DNA of 64,000 nucleotides from an uncultured Caldilineaceae bacterium (GTDB taxonomy: Bacteria > Chloroflexota > Anaerolineae > Caldilineales > Caldilineaceae). The stretch is taken from contig OX638330.1 in the NCBI GenBank assembly GCA_951812725.1, positions 4,505,405-4,569,404 on the forward strand. Direction: 5' to 3'. The notes beneath the pieces were generated by a model that was not told where the DNA came from, ran no database searches, and was given only the letters and a program-made list of their open reading frames with translations. The translations under genes and the position numbers were made by a program. Within the stretch, counting starts at the first letter, position 1; every line of letters begins with the position of its first letter. Of the stretch, positions 17,918 to 26,884 are shown piece by piece.

Positions 17918-17984
17918 TGAAGAGGGCTTTGGTCTTGCCCCCTTAGCCATATGGCACCCATTTGACCCCTCTTAAACTGCTTCT

Positions 17985-18545
17985 CTACAGACGAGGCAGG
18001 GTGATGCCGGACTGTTTCTGGTACTTGCCGTTGCGGTCGGCGTAGGAGACTTCGGGCGCTTCGCCTTCGAAAAAGAGGACCTGGGCGATGCCTTCGCCGG
18101 CGTAGATGCGGGCGGGGAGGGGGGTGGTGTTGCTGATTTCGATGGTGACGTAGCCTTCCCACTCGGGCTCGAAGGGCGTGACGTTGACGATGATGCCGCA
18201 GCGGGCGTAGGTTGATTTGCCGACGCAGATTGCGAGCACGTTGCGCGGGATGCGGAAGTACTCGATGGTACGGGCGAGGGCAAAACTGTTGGGGGGGATG
18301 ATGCAGTCGTCGCCATGGTAGCTCTGCAGGGCGCGCTCGTCGACCGCTTTGGGGTCGATGACGGTGAGCTCGCCGGTGGCGGGCGTGAAGATGCGGAAGT
18401 CCTGGGCGACGCGGATGTCGTAGCCGAAGCTGCTGAGGCCGTAGGAGACCATTCCCTCGCGAACCTGGCGGTCTTCAAAGGGCTCGATCATGCCGCATTC
18501 TTTGGCTTTTTGGCGGATCCAGTGGTCGGGTTTAATGGATAGCAT
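17985..18545 (-). CDS. dcd: dCTP deaminase
   Basis: 186 residues, the usual length. It deaminates dCTP to dUTP, feeding dUMP/dTMP synthesis. Conserved parts: MVSYGLSSFGYDIRVA near 30-45, FALARTIEYFRIP, VGKSTYARCGIIVNVTPFEP, the EGYVTIEISNT segment with the catalytic Glu, and the C-terminal nucleotide-closing part GKYQKQSGITLPRL. The bifunctional deaminase/dUTPase type is not excluded. It has no evident operon partner; the 270 bases upstream show no gene. Confidence 0.93.
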   Translation of the reverse strand: MLSIKPDHWIRQKAKECGMIEPFEDRQVREGMVSYGLSSFGYDIRVAQDFRIFTPATGELTVIDPKAVDERALQSYHGDDCIIPPNSFALARTIEYFRIPRNVLAICVGKSTYARCGIIVNVTPFEPEWEGYVTIEISNTTPLPARIYAGEGIAQVLFFEGEAPEVSYADRNGKYQKQSGITLPRL

Positions 18546-18818
18546 GTTTAGAAACTCTGCGATTCTTGGCGCGCGGCGTGTTCCGCGTTGACTGGGTTGA
18601 TGGGGCGCGACGGCTGGGGGAGTAGCAGACGGGTCGTGAGCCCAGACCAGTATACCATGTAGGCGGGATATGATGCCTTTATGGAGAGGAGATTAAATCA
18701 GGTCTTTGGATCTGCAAGACTGATTCGACCTGCCGTCTCAGTACTGCTCTAATGTTGACCACGCCTGGATTTAGACTTACAATCCTCCTTCACCTACTCT
18801 GAATCTCCTACACGCGCA

Positions 18819-21104
18819 ATGATACAACTCCGCGATTACCAACAAGACTTGCTCGATGATGTTCAGGCTACCCTCACTCCAGAACAGGCCAGAGTGATGA
18901 TGCAACTCCCTACCGGCGGTGGCAAGACTATCATCGCTGGGGCTCTGCTGAAAGAGTGGCTTAAAGATGGACGGAGTTCCGTCTGGCTGACCCACCGCAG
19001 AGAGCTGGTCAGGCAGACTTGGGAGTTGCTGGATAACGCCAATATAGCGGTAGATTACAATTTTCGTTGGCTTCCCGACATGGATGCCCCCGTTAAGCGG
19101 GAGGGCGTCGCTATTTTGATGGCCCAGACCGTGAGCCGACGCACCGCCAAAATGAGCGTGTGGCGCAACTACGGCAGGGACGATCTGATGATCATTGACG
19201 AGGCGCACCATGCCGCCGCGGTCGGCTGGACGCGTGCTATGCGGCAGTGGCCCGGACGCATACTGGGGATGACCGCCACCCCTTGGCGCCTGTCCCAAAA
19301 GGAAGGATTCGACCACCTTTTCAACGCGTTGCTCTGTGGCCCGCCGGTTGTGGACTTGCAGTCCGACAATCATCTGTGCGATGCCCAAGTTCGCAGACCG
19401 TCTTCCCAGTGGATCGTCCGCGGCGGAGAGGTTGGCATGGACGGAGATTTCACCGACTCCGGCATCGTGGCGGCCAACCAAGACCATATTATGACGGCAG
19501 GAGCGCTCAAGTTCTGGCAGGAACACGCCCACGATCGTCAGACCATTGTCTACGCAATTTCTGTAGAACATGCCCATAATCTGACCGCCGTGTTCAGGAG
19601 TGCCGGCGTGCCTGCCGCCGCGTTGCTCGGCAGTACAAAAGATAAGGAGCGGGCCGCGCTGATCGCGGGTTTCAAGAATGGGATTTTCAGAGTTCTGGTT
19701 AACGTTGCCGTTGCTACCGAGGGTTTTGATCTGCCGGACGCCTCCTGTGTAGTCATCACCCGGCCCACCAAGAGTCTTACTTTATACTTGCAAATGGTCG
19801 GAAGAGGCCTGCGCCCGAAAGAAGACAACGGGAATTGCCTGATTCTTGATTTGGCGGCCAACGCGGAACTCCACGGGTTGCCCGAAAACGAACGTGAGTG
19901 GTCCCTGGAACCGCGCGCGGCGCAGGAAGATGTCGGCGACGCCGTGACTGTCTGGTGTGACAACTGCAAGACGGTATCTCCTGCCGCCAGCCATGCTTGT
20001 CAGACCTGTGGCGAACCGTTTGGCAAGGAGTGTAGCCGTTGCGGAAAATGGCGGGCGTGGAGTCGTTGGAGGCTGGAAAAACAGTGCGGGGATGCGCACG
20101 AATTTGTTTGCGATCTGTGCCACAGAGATGCGCACATCGAAGCTCAGTTGCCAATCAATGCGCAACTGGAAGCGGAGTTGGCCAAGTTGAAAGATGAGGG
20201 ACCAGTTATTCCTGTGCCGGACTCTTCTGTAACAGTCGCTGGCTTGAACGGTCGGCTATATGAGCTATTTGAAGAACTGCTGGAAGAAGAGCGGTTGGTA
20301 GCGACGCGCGCTGACGAAAAGCATCAGCATGAACTACGGCAGGCCATTGAAGCTCGTGAGACGCAGATGACCGATGAGTCACTATTGGAGAGTGCGTTCG
20401 AGAATTATATTGGCAGTCTGCCGACTAACCAACGCCCGCAGAGCAATCCCCAGAAATATCGTATGTTTGCCGGGTGGGAAGGTGGTCTTCGGAAGGAAGT
20501 GGCCAGTTTGAGAAGCGAGCTTGCCCGGCTAGAAGACAAACCTGTTGACAAACAGTTGGTTTTCAGTGGAGCTGAGGACAGAGTAACTGAACTGTTGCGT
20601 CGCGCAGCACAGTTTGTTCATCTACTACCGGAAGACAAAGACCGCGATTTCAAGTCGTCTCCTCGCATACCCAAGGACAAAGTCCGACCGTACGGTGCTA
20701 GCAAAAGTTCAGTGACTCACCCGGATCAAATGAAGGAACTCGCGCTGAGCCTGTATCATGCTGGAAAAAGCGCTCGGCAGGTTGCTGAGGAACTGTTTGC
20801 CAATGATTTCGGGACCCAAGCTGGGCGAATGATTGGGCCGGGGCAAATGGCTCAAATGATCAAGAAATGGACCGCTGAGCCGGACCTAGACATGCAAAAT
20901 CTTGCGAGAGGTCGAATTCGCGCGACTAAGAAAAAAATGGTACATAGAAGGAAACATGCGAAAGCGCGAGCACAAGAATTGCGCGATCAAGGACTTTCGA
21001 TGGCCAATATTTCAAGTGTATTGAATGATGAAGGCTATTCTACTGTATTGGGAAACTCATACAATCAGCAAGCCGTGCGGCACCTGTTAGATTCCAAAGT
21101 ATAG
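18819..21104 (+). CDS. Superfamily-2 DEAD/DEAH helicase with cysteine-rich insert and recombinase-like C-terminus
   Basis: 761 residues. Helicase core motifs: Walker A LPTGGGKT (about 30-37), DEAH box at 127-130, GMTATPWR (motif III), then LVNVAVATEGFDLPDASCVV and QMVGRGLRP (motif VI, about 328-336). From about 379 to 450 there are cysteine pairs (CDNCKTV, CQTCGEPFGKECSRCGKW, CDLCHRDAH) that should bind zinc. A charged, partly coiled region follows. The last 60 residues (RAQELRDQGLSMANISSVLN, then NSYNQQAVRHLLDS) resemble the helical recognition region found after serine-recombinase domains. The base composition is lower in GC than the flanking genes, hinting at transfer. A role in DNA repair or phage defence is plausible but unproven. 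Confidence 0.8.
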   Translation: MIQLRDYQQDLLDDVQATLTPEQARVMMQLPTGGGKTIIAGALLKEWLKDGRSSVWLTHRRELVRQTWELLDNANIAVDYNFRWLPDMDAPVKREGVAILMAQTVSRRTAKMSVWRNYGRDDLMIIDEAHHAAAVGWTRAMRQWPGRILGMTATPWRLSQKEGFDHLFNALLCGPPVVDLQSDNHLCDAQVRRPSSQWIVRGGEVGMDGDFTDSGIVAANQDHIMTAGALKFWQEHAHDRQTIVYAISVEHAHNLTAVFRSAGVPAAALLGSTKDKERAALIAGFKNGIFRVLVNVAVATEGFDLPDASCVVITRPTKSLTLYLQMVGRGLRPKEDNGNCLILDLAANAELHGLPENEREWSLEPRAAQEDVGDAVTVWCDNCKTVSPAASHACQTCGEPFGKECSRCGKWRAWSRWRLEKQCGDAHEFVCDLCHRDAHIEAQLPINAQLEAELAKLKDEGPVIPVPDSSVTVAGLNGRLYELFEELLEEERLVATRADEKHQHELRQAIEARETQMTDESLLESAFENYIGSLPTNQRPQSNPQKYRMFAGWEGGLRKEVASLRSELARLEDKPVDKQLVFSGAEDRVTELLRRAAQFVHLLPEDKDRDFKSSPRIPKDKVRPYGASKSSVTHPDQMKELALSLYHAGKSARQVAEELFANDFGTQAGRMIGPGQMAQMIKKWTAEPDLDMQNLARGRIRATKKKMVHRRKHAKARAQELRDQGLSMANISSVLNDEGYSTVLGNSYNQQAVRHLLDSKV

Positions 21105-21137
21105 GGCGAATTTTGGAACGCATTGCGCCATGGGAAG

Positions 21138-21854
21138 CTAGTTGATACCTATCTCTATTTCCAACTCCTCCTTGCCCCAATTCCGGTCCGGTGTCAGGTA
21201 GATCAGGGGCATACTGACCAGGGTCACCCCGTATTTCACCAGTAGATTGAAGAGGAATATCTCCCAGGCGACGGCCCAGGAGTCGACTAGCTGCGCGCCG
21301 AGAAAGGCGATGGGGGAGAAGGCGATCAGGACGAAGAGCAGGTTGTCGATGGGGACGCTGACCGAGTTGCTGACCAGGACGCGCAGCCACTGGAAACGGG
21401 TGGTGATGCGGCTGACGAAGAGGTGATAGATCTCGGTGTCGACCAGTTCGCTGACGAGCTCGGCGATGATGGAGGCGCAGACGATGCGCCATAGCGGGGC
21501 GAAGATGGCGCTGAATTCGGCGCCGCCGAACGAATTCGGATCGCTGGGTACGGCCGCTGACCACATCAGATAGAGCACCATCCCCAGGTTGATGACGGCG
21601 GCGGCGATGATCAGGACCTGGGCGTTGCGCTTGCCGAGCGTCTTGTGGACGAGGTCACGCAGGGTGAAGGTTACGGGATAGACGAAGGTGCCCATGTCGA
21701 CGGCGAAGCCGGCCACGACGCCGATCTTGAGGCTGGCGATGTCGGCCATCATCTGGGCGGCAATGTAGGCGGCCACGACCACCACGGCCACTCTCGACAA
21801 GGCGGCCGCGGCATGATGGGGACCGGTATGTTTTGCTGAGTCGCGAACTGTCAC
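21138..21854 (-). CDS. yhhQ: Queuosine-precursor transporter family (YhhQ/VUT)
   Basis: 238 residues from GTG 21854, preceded by AAGGAG at 8 bases; the longer frame to 21950 has no site. Six hydrophobic segments, with the family pieces FVYPVTFTLRDLVHKTLGKR and SIIAELVSELVDTEIYHLF. The late NSVSVPIDNLLFVLIAF is the best hallmark. Family members take up preQ0/preQ1-type precursors for the tRNA base queuosine. No queuosine synthesis genes are nearby. It is convergent with the helicase gene. Confidence 0.85.
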   Translation of the reverse strand: MTVRDSAKHTGPHHAAAALSRVAVVVVAAYIAAQMMADIASLKIGVVAGFAVDMGTFVYPVTFTLRDLVHKTLGKRNAQVLIIAAAVINLGMVLYLMWSAAVPSDPNSFGGAEFSAIFAPLWRIVCASIIAELVSELVDTEIYHLFVSRITTRFQWLRVLVSNSVSVPIDNLLFVLIAFSPIAFLGAQLVDSWAVAWEIFLFNLLVKYGVTLVSMPLIYLTPDRNWGKEELEIEIGIN

Positions 21855-22030
21855 GTTACAATCTCCTTGTGTTTTGTTAAGGCGGGGACTTCGACCGCCG
21901 GCTATGCTGCCCATTGCCTCTGGTACAGACGGAATGCCGGGTAGAGGCAAGCACCTATTTTAGCACGCGGTTGCGCCATCGGCAGGATGGGGCAGCCTTC
22001 GGGTGTAACGCAGATATTTCCTGACATTGT

Positions 22031-22069
22031 CTGGATCAGGATTTGCAGGATTAGAGGATTTACAGGATT
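22031..22069. repeat. Short degenerate GGATT-type repeat
   Basis: Four successive imperfect units (AGGATTTGC, AGGATTAG, AGGATTTAC, AGGATTG) lie between the transporter and carB genes. Similar GGATTTACAGGATT arrays occur in intergenic regions of unrelated bacteria. No function is apparent. Confidence 0.5.
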
Positions 22070-22188
22070 GCCGGCGGTCAGTTGATGGCTGTTCAGCAAG
22101 TCTTTGTGGGGCGGTTGGAAGGGGCAGATTGCAGAGGGACAGTTTTGGGATGTACATCAGCCAAGAGGCGAACGCGAGCGTATAACTT

Positions 22189-25100
22189 ATGCCCAAGCGC
22201 ACAGATATTTCTTCGATATTGATTATTGGTTCGGGTCCGATTGTGATCGGCCAGGCGTGTGAGTTCGACTATTCGGGCGCGCAGGCGTGCAAGGCGCTGC
22301 GGGCGGAAGGGTACAGGGTTGTGCTCGTCAACTCGAATCCGGCGACGATAATGACCGATCCGGAGATGGCTGACGCCACTTATGTGGAACCGCTTACGGT
22401 CGATCTGCTGGAGAAGATTATCGCGGAGGAGCGGCCGGACGCGCTGCTGCCGACTGTGGGCGGGCAGACCGGCCTCAACCTGGCGGTTGCGCTGGCGGAG
22501 CAGGGTATCCTCGAACGCTATGGCGTTGAGCTGATCGGCGCGAATCTGCGCGCGATGCAGGTGGCGGAAGATCGGGACCTGTTCAAGCAGGCGATGTCGG
22601 AAGCCGGACTGGAATCGCCCCGCAGCCGCATCGCCCATTCGCTGGAGGAGGCGCGGGAGATTTTCGAGACGGTGATCGGGCGATTCCCCATCTTCATTCG
22701 CCCGAGTTTTACGCTGGGCGGGAGCGGCGCGGGCACGGTTTTCACGCCGGAGGAGTTTGACGAGAAGGTGGCCTGGGGGCTGCAGGAAAGCCCGGTGAAT
22801 ACTGTGCTGGTGGAAGAGTCTCTGATCGGTTGGAAAGAGTATGAGCTGGAGGTGATGCGCGACCGCGCGGACAATTTCGTGGTTGTCTGTTCGATCGAGA
22901 ATCTCGACCCGATGGGCGTTCACACCGGCGACAGCATCACGGTCGCGCCGTCGCAGACGCTGACGGACAAGGAGTACCAGCGGCTGCGGGACCAGGCCCG
23001 GCTGGTGATGCGGGAGGTGGGTGTGGAGACGGGCGGGAGCAACGTTCAGTTCGCGGTCGATCCGGACTCGGGGCGGGTGGTGGTGATCGAGATGAACCCG
23101 CGCGTGTCGCGTTCGAGCGCGTTGGCCTCGAAAGCGACCGGTTTTCCCATTGCCAAACTGGCGGCCAAGGTGGCGGTCGGTTATACGCTGGATGAACTCA
23201 AGAACGACATCACGCAGGAGACGGTGGCGGCGTTTGAGCCGTCGATCGACTACGTGGTGGTCAAGATCCCGCGCTGGGCGTTTGAGAAGTTCCCCGGTGT
23301 TGACCGGGAGCTGGGGCCACAGATGAAATCGGTGGGCGAGGTGATGGCGATAGGGCGCACGTTCAAGGAGGCGCTGCAGAAGGGAGTGCGCAGCCTTGAG
23401 ATCGGCCGCGATGGGTTGGGGCCTCTGCCGCGGGACAATGACGGCCAGTTGAAGGGCTATGCGGCGGGTACCGCTGCTACAGATCTGCTGCGCATCCCCA
23501 ACCGGGACCGGATTTTTGCCGTCTTCGAGCGCCTGGTGGAGGCCGAGCGGGAACGACCTGCCTCCAGTGAGCCGTCAGTGGACGATGCGGCTTTGCGGGA
23601 ATGTTCTGAAATCTACGATCCCTGGTTTGTGGCGCAGATGCAGGAGATCGCCCGCTATCAGATCACCCTCGAACAGGGGGACCAGCTGGACGCGTGGACA
23701 TTGCGGCGGGCGAAGCGGATGGGATTCAGCGACGCGCAGATTGCCCGCATTGTCAGTGAGGCGCCGAAAGGCGAGGAGAGCGTGGAGGACGCTCGATATT
23801 CGCAGTTGAGCGAAGCCGACGTGCGTGCGATGCGCCACCGTCTCGGTGTTCTGCCGACCTATCATCAGGTAGATACTTGTGCGGCGGAGTTTGCCGCGTT
23901 TACACCCTACCTTTACAGCAGCTATGAGAGCGAAGGGGAGGCGCCCCCTACCGGGCGTGACAAGGTGATTATCCTGGGGGGCGGCCCTAACCGGATCGGC
24001 CAGGGGATCGAGTTTGACTACTGCTGCTGCCATGCCAGTTTCGCGCTGCAGGAGATGGGCTTTGAGACGGTGATGATCAACTGCAACCCGGAGACGGTCA
24101 GCACCGACTATGACACCAGCGACCGGCTCTATTTTGAACCGCTGACGTTGGAGGATGTGCTGCATATTTATCAGCGGGAGGCGGAGGGCGGGGCGCAGGT
24201 GAAGGCTTTGGTCCAGTATGGCGGGCAGACGCCGCTGAACCTGGCGGCCGGGCTGCAGGCGGCGGGCGTTCCGATTCTGGGCACGCAGCCGGAGGCGATT
24301 GAGCTGGCGGAGGACCGCGAACGGTTCAGCGCGCTGCTGGCGGAGCTGGACATTCCGGCGCCGGACAGCGGCATCGCCCACAGCACGGGGCAGGCGCTGG
24401 CGATTGCGGCCCGTATCGGTTATCCGCTGGTGGTGCGGCCCTCGTACGTGCTGGGCGGGCGGGCGATGGCCATTGTGGACGACGAGGCGAGTTTGCGCCA
24501 CTACATGTCGTATGCGGTCGACGTGGACTTGGAGATGACGACCAGCGGCCAGGAGGTGGCGATCCTGGTGGACCAGTTCCTCGAAGATGCCTACGAAGTC
24601 GATGTTGATGCGATCGCGGACGGCGAGCGGGTGGTCATCGGGGGCATATTGCAACATATTGAAGAGGCCGGTATCCATAGCGGGGACAGCGCTTGTGTGC
24701 TGCCGCCTTACAAGATCAGCGGCTATCATCTGAGCATTATTCGCGAGTATACGGAGAAGCTGGGGCTGGCGCTGGGTGTGCGCGGGTTGATGAACGTGCA
24801 GTACGCGATCAAGGACGACGTGGTATACGTGATCGAGGTGAACCCGCGCGCGAGCCGCACGGTGCCCTTTGTCAGCAAGGCGACGGGGGTTCCGCTGGCC
24901 AAGCTGGCGGCGCGGGTGATGGCCGGCAAGTCGCTGGCAGAGGTGGGTCTACTGGAGGAGCCGGAGGTCCAGGGTTTCTTTGTCAAGGAGGCTGTGCTGC
25001 CGTGGAAGAAGTTCAGCGGCGCGGATACGCTGCTGGGGCCGGAGATGCGCTCGACCGGCGAAGTGATGGGGCATGCGCATAACTTCGGCCACGCCTTTGC

Positions 25101-25575
25101 CAAGAGCCAGCTGGGGGCGGATTACCGGCTGCCAGTCGACGGCGGTGTGCTGATCACGGTGAATGACTATGACAAGGGCGCGGCGCTCAAGCTGGCGCGC
25201 GACTTCAGCCGGATGGGCTTTGACCTCTACGCGACGGCGGGCACGGCTGCGCTGATCCAGCGTGTGGGGCTGCCGGTGGATGTCCTGAGCAAGGCTGCGA
25301 CGGCAGAGGCATCGCATCGCAGTCCGGGCAACGGGGCCTATACGACCTTGGACGCGATGCGGGATGGAAAGATCGGTCTGATCATCAACACGCCGCTTGG
25401 CCCCCACAGCCGCGCCGATGGACAGAGGATCCGCACGCTGGCCACGCGCATGGAGATTCCGTTGATCACGACGCTCTCGGCAGCCCAGGCTGCGGTGAGC
25501 GGCATCCGCGCGATGATGGCGGCTGAGTTGAGCGTGCGCAGCCTGCAGGCACATTATGAACGAGCTGGCCGCTGA
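22189..25575 (+). CDS. carB: Carbamoyl-phosphate synthase large subunit
   Basis: 1128 residues, about 50 longer than usual. It makes carbamoyl phosphate from bicarbonate, ammonia (from the CarA glutaminase) and two ATP, for arginine and pyrimidine synthesis. The start PKRTDISSILIIGSGPIVIG is the standard N-terminus. Two ATP-grasp halves are present: the first includes PSFTLGGSGAGTVFT and the second begins near residue 590 (ILGGGPNRIGQGIEFDYCC) with RPSYVLGGRAMAIV. The C-terminal MGS-type allosteric domain starts near 965 (ITVNDYDKGAALKLARDFS). The extra length lies partly in the oligomerisation region (about 440-470) and before the second half (ESEGEAPPTGRDK). carA is not in the window. Confidence 0.96.
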   Translation: MPKRTDISSILIIGSGPIVIGQACEFDYSGAQACKALRAEGYRVVLVNSNPATIMTDPEMADATYVEPLTVDLLEKIIAEERPDALLPTVGGQTGLNLAVALAEQGILERYGVELIGANLRAMQVAEDRDLFKQAMSEAGLESPRSRIAHSLEEAREIFETVIGRFPIFIRPSFTLGGSGAGTVFTPEEFDEKVAWGLQESPVNTVLVEESLIGWKEYELEVMRDRADNFVVVCSIENLDPMGVHTGDSITVAPSQTLTDKEYQRLRDQARLVMREVGVETGGSNVQFAVDPDSGRVVVIEMNPRVSRSSALASKATGFPIAKLAAKVAVGYTLDELKNDITQETVAAFEPSIDYVVVKIPRWAFEKFPGVDRELGPQMKSVGEVMAIGRTFKEALQKGVRSLEIGRDGLGPLPRDNDGQLKGYAAGTAATDLLRIPNRDRIFAVFERLVEAERERPASSEPSVDDAALRECSEIYDPWFVAQMQEIARYQITLEQGDQLDAWTLRRAKRMGFSDAQIARIVSEAPKGEESVEDARYSQLSEADVRAMRHRLGVLPTYHQVDTCAAEFAAFTPYLYSSYESEGEAPPTGRDKVIILGGGPNRIGQGIEFDYCCCHASFALQEMGFETVMINCNPETVSTDYDTSDRLYFEPLTLEDVLHIYQREAEGGAQVKALVQYGGQTPLNLAAGLQAAGVPILGTQPEAIELAEDRERFSALLAELDIPAPDSGIAHSTGQALAIAARIGYPLVVRPSYVLGGRAMAIVDDEASLRHYMSYAVDVDLEMTTSGQEVAILVDQFLEDAYEVDVDAIADGERVVIGGILQHIEEAGIHSGDSACVLPPYKISGYHLSIIREYTEKLGLALGVRGLMNVQYAIKDDVVYVIEVNPRASRTVPFVSKATGVPLAKLAARVMAGKSLAEVGLLEEPEVQGFFVKEAVLPWKKFSGADTLLGPEMRSTGEVMGHAHNFGHAFAKSQLGADYRLPVDGGVLITVNDYDKGAALKLARDFSRMGFDLYATAGTAALIQRVGLPVDVLSKAATAEASHRSPGNGAYTTLDAMRDGKIGLIINTPLGPHSRADGQRIRTLATRMEIPLITTLSAAQAAVSGIRAMMAAELSVRSLQAHYERAGR

Positions 25576-25628
25576 ACGCCGGTTCTGCAGGGGAACTGCG
25601 GGGGGTTAGGGGCTGAGAGAGCGCGTGG

Positions 25629-26047
25629 GAAGGGAGACACTGTTGGCTAGACATGATGCCGGGGAAGAATGAGCACGGTGGCTAGCCTAGGGGGGCGTTG
25701 CGGGGGCGCAGCCCCTGCACAAGGGAGGGCCGAAGGCGCGGAACTGCAGTGGTCAGGGGTCAGTGGTCGGTGGTCAGTAACTTCTGCGGTTGGAGGTCGG
25801 TGGGTTGAAGCGGTAAGTGGGGGAGTAGACTCCGTTCGCCAGACACGATGCTGGGGAAGAGTAAACACGGTCGGTGAGGCATGTTTTTGTAGGGGGGCGT
25901 TGCGGGGGCGCAGCCCCTGCACAAGGGAGGGCCGAAGGCCCGACCGCCCAGAACTGCAGTGGTCAGTGATCAGTGGTTAGTGGTTAGTGAAAATCGCTTT
26001 CGCTCGCCTCGTTCAGGGTTGGGAATCAGCTGCGGCTGCGTAGTTAC
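25629..26047. repeat. Two dispersed-repeat copies ending in a right terminal repeat
   Basis: Copy one (about 25629-25752) and copy two (about 25795-25965) both carry the GCGTTGCGGGGGCGCAGCCC core. In copy two GGGGC-GCA-GCCCC and GGGCC-GAA-GGCCC hairpins lie between GGTCGG (25869) and CCGACC (25940). Short GTGGTCAGTG-type tracts follow. The block ends with GGCTGCGTAGTTAC (26034-26047), matching the right end of the 55209-55495 element, including the preceding CGTTCAGG...GAATCAG. No intact left end is found, so it is a nested, truncated remnant. Confidence 0.75.
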
Positions 26048-26075
26048 CATCAAACTATGCACGATTGGGACAACC

Positions 26076-26558
26076 ATGACACAAACTGAAAAAGTACAGA
26101 AGAGCGTCTATCTGGCGAACCCGTACGGCTTTTCGGCGCAGCAGCAGGCGCTGTTGCTGCCGCCGCTTATCGAGGCCGTGGCAGCGCTGGGGCTGGATGT
26201 GTGGGAGCCGTTCACGAGCTCCGGTGAGAAGGTAGATAGAAGTGTGCCGGGCTGGGCCCATCGTATCGGTCAACTCTGCTACCGGGATGTAAGAGAGAAG
26301 GACGCCATTTTCGCCGTGGTGAACGGTGTGCCGCCGGATGAGGGCGTGATGGTTGAGTTGGGGATGGCGATCGCGCTGGGCAAGCCGACGTTTTTGTTTC
26401 GGGACGACTTCCGGAGCGTTGCCGATACTGATGAGTATCCGCTGAATCTGATGCTGTTTACGGGGATGCCGCAGGAGGAGTGGGAGCGGCATTATTACAG
26501 GTCGGTGGAGGAGATTGGGGCGGCGGATAAGGCGTTGGCGCGGTGGGCGAGGGAGTGA
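26076..26558 (+). CDS. Nucleoside 2-deoxyribosyltransferase family protein
   Basis: 160 residues from ATG 26076; the upstream extension of the frame runs through repeat DNA and is not coding. Family features: SVYLANPYGFS at the start, D-AIFAVVNGVPPDEGVMVELG in the middle (the Asp-Glu pair of the active site is expected here) and MAIALGKPTFLFRDDFR. Such enzymes move deoxyribose between bases in nucleotide salvage, or cleave nucleoside phosphates. The start follows a repeat terminal end by only 29 bases, so the element may lie in its promoter region. Confidence 0.82.
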   Translation: MTQTEKVQKSVYLANPYGFSAQQQALLLPPLIEAVAALGLDVWEPFTSSGEKVDRSVPGWAHRIGQLCYRDVREKDAIFAVVNGVPPDEGVMVELGMAIALGKPTFLFRDDFRSVADTDEYPLNLMLFTGMPQEEWERHYYRSVEEIGAADKALARWARE

Positions 26559-26884
26559 GTGGCTTATATGAACGGAACGGGACAGAGGCCAGCGGAACTG
26601 GATCGTTTCGCTGAATTCAGGCGCTTCCTACTCTTATAGGCAGTGCCGTCTCGTGGCCATAAACGTGACCTTCCACTTTATTGGTAATAATCGCCGCTAT
26701 ATGCCCTAGTTCGTGGTGCAATTTGGGCCAAGCAAATAATCAGACTGAGGCTGCTCTAGTTGTGTTGTTCTTCAAAACAGGGATACCCTGCTCGTTTCCG
26801 CCATTGAAAAAATATATCTGAGTTGGTATTCTTGGGGACGACACAGGTCCAATTCTCTACGCCGAGGACAGTTGAGAGACAATA
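26559..26884. other. Gene-free stretch upstream of the PARIS-like operon
   Basis: About 325 bases, more AT-rich toward the right. A minus-strand frame around 26634-26740 reads HHELGHIAAIITN but has no start codon and ends in about 36 codons; I regard it as uninterpretable. No clear promoter was identified. Confidence 0.4.

Noticed and set aside
26634..26740. Minus-strand peptide with HHELGH, reminiscent of a zinc protease
   Set aside because: No start codon, about 36 codons long, and no further similarity to a protease family; could be chance.
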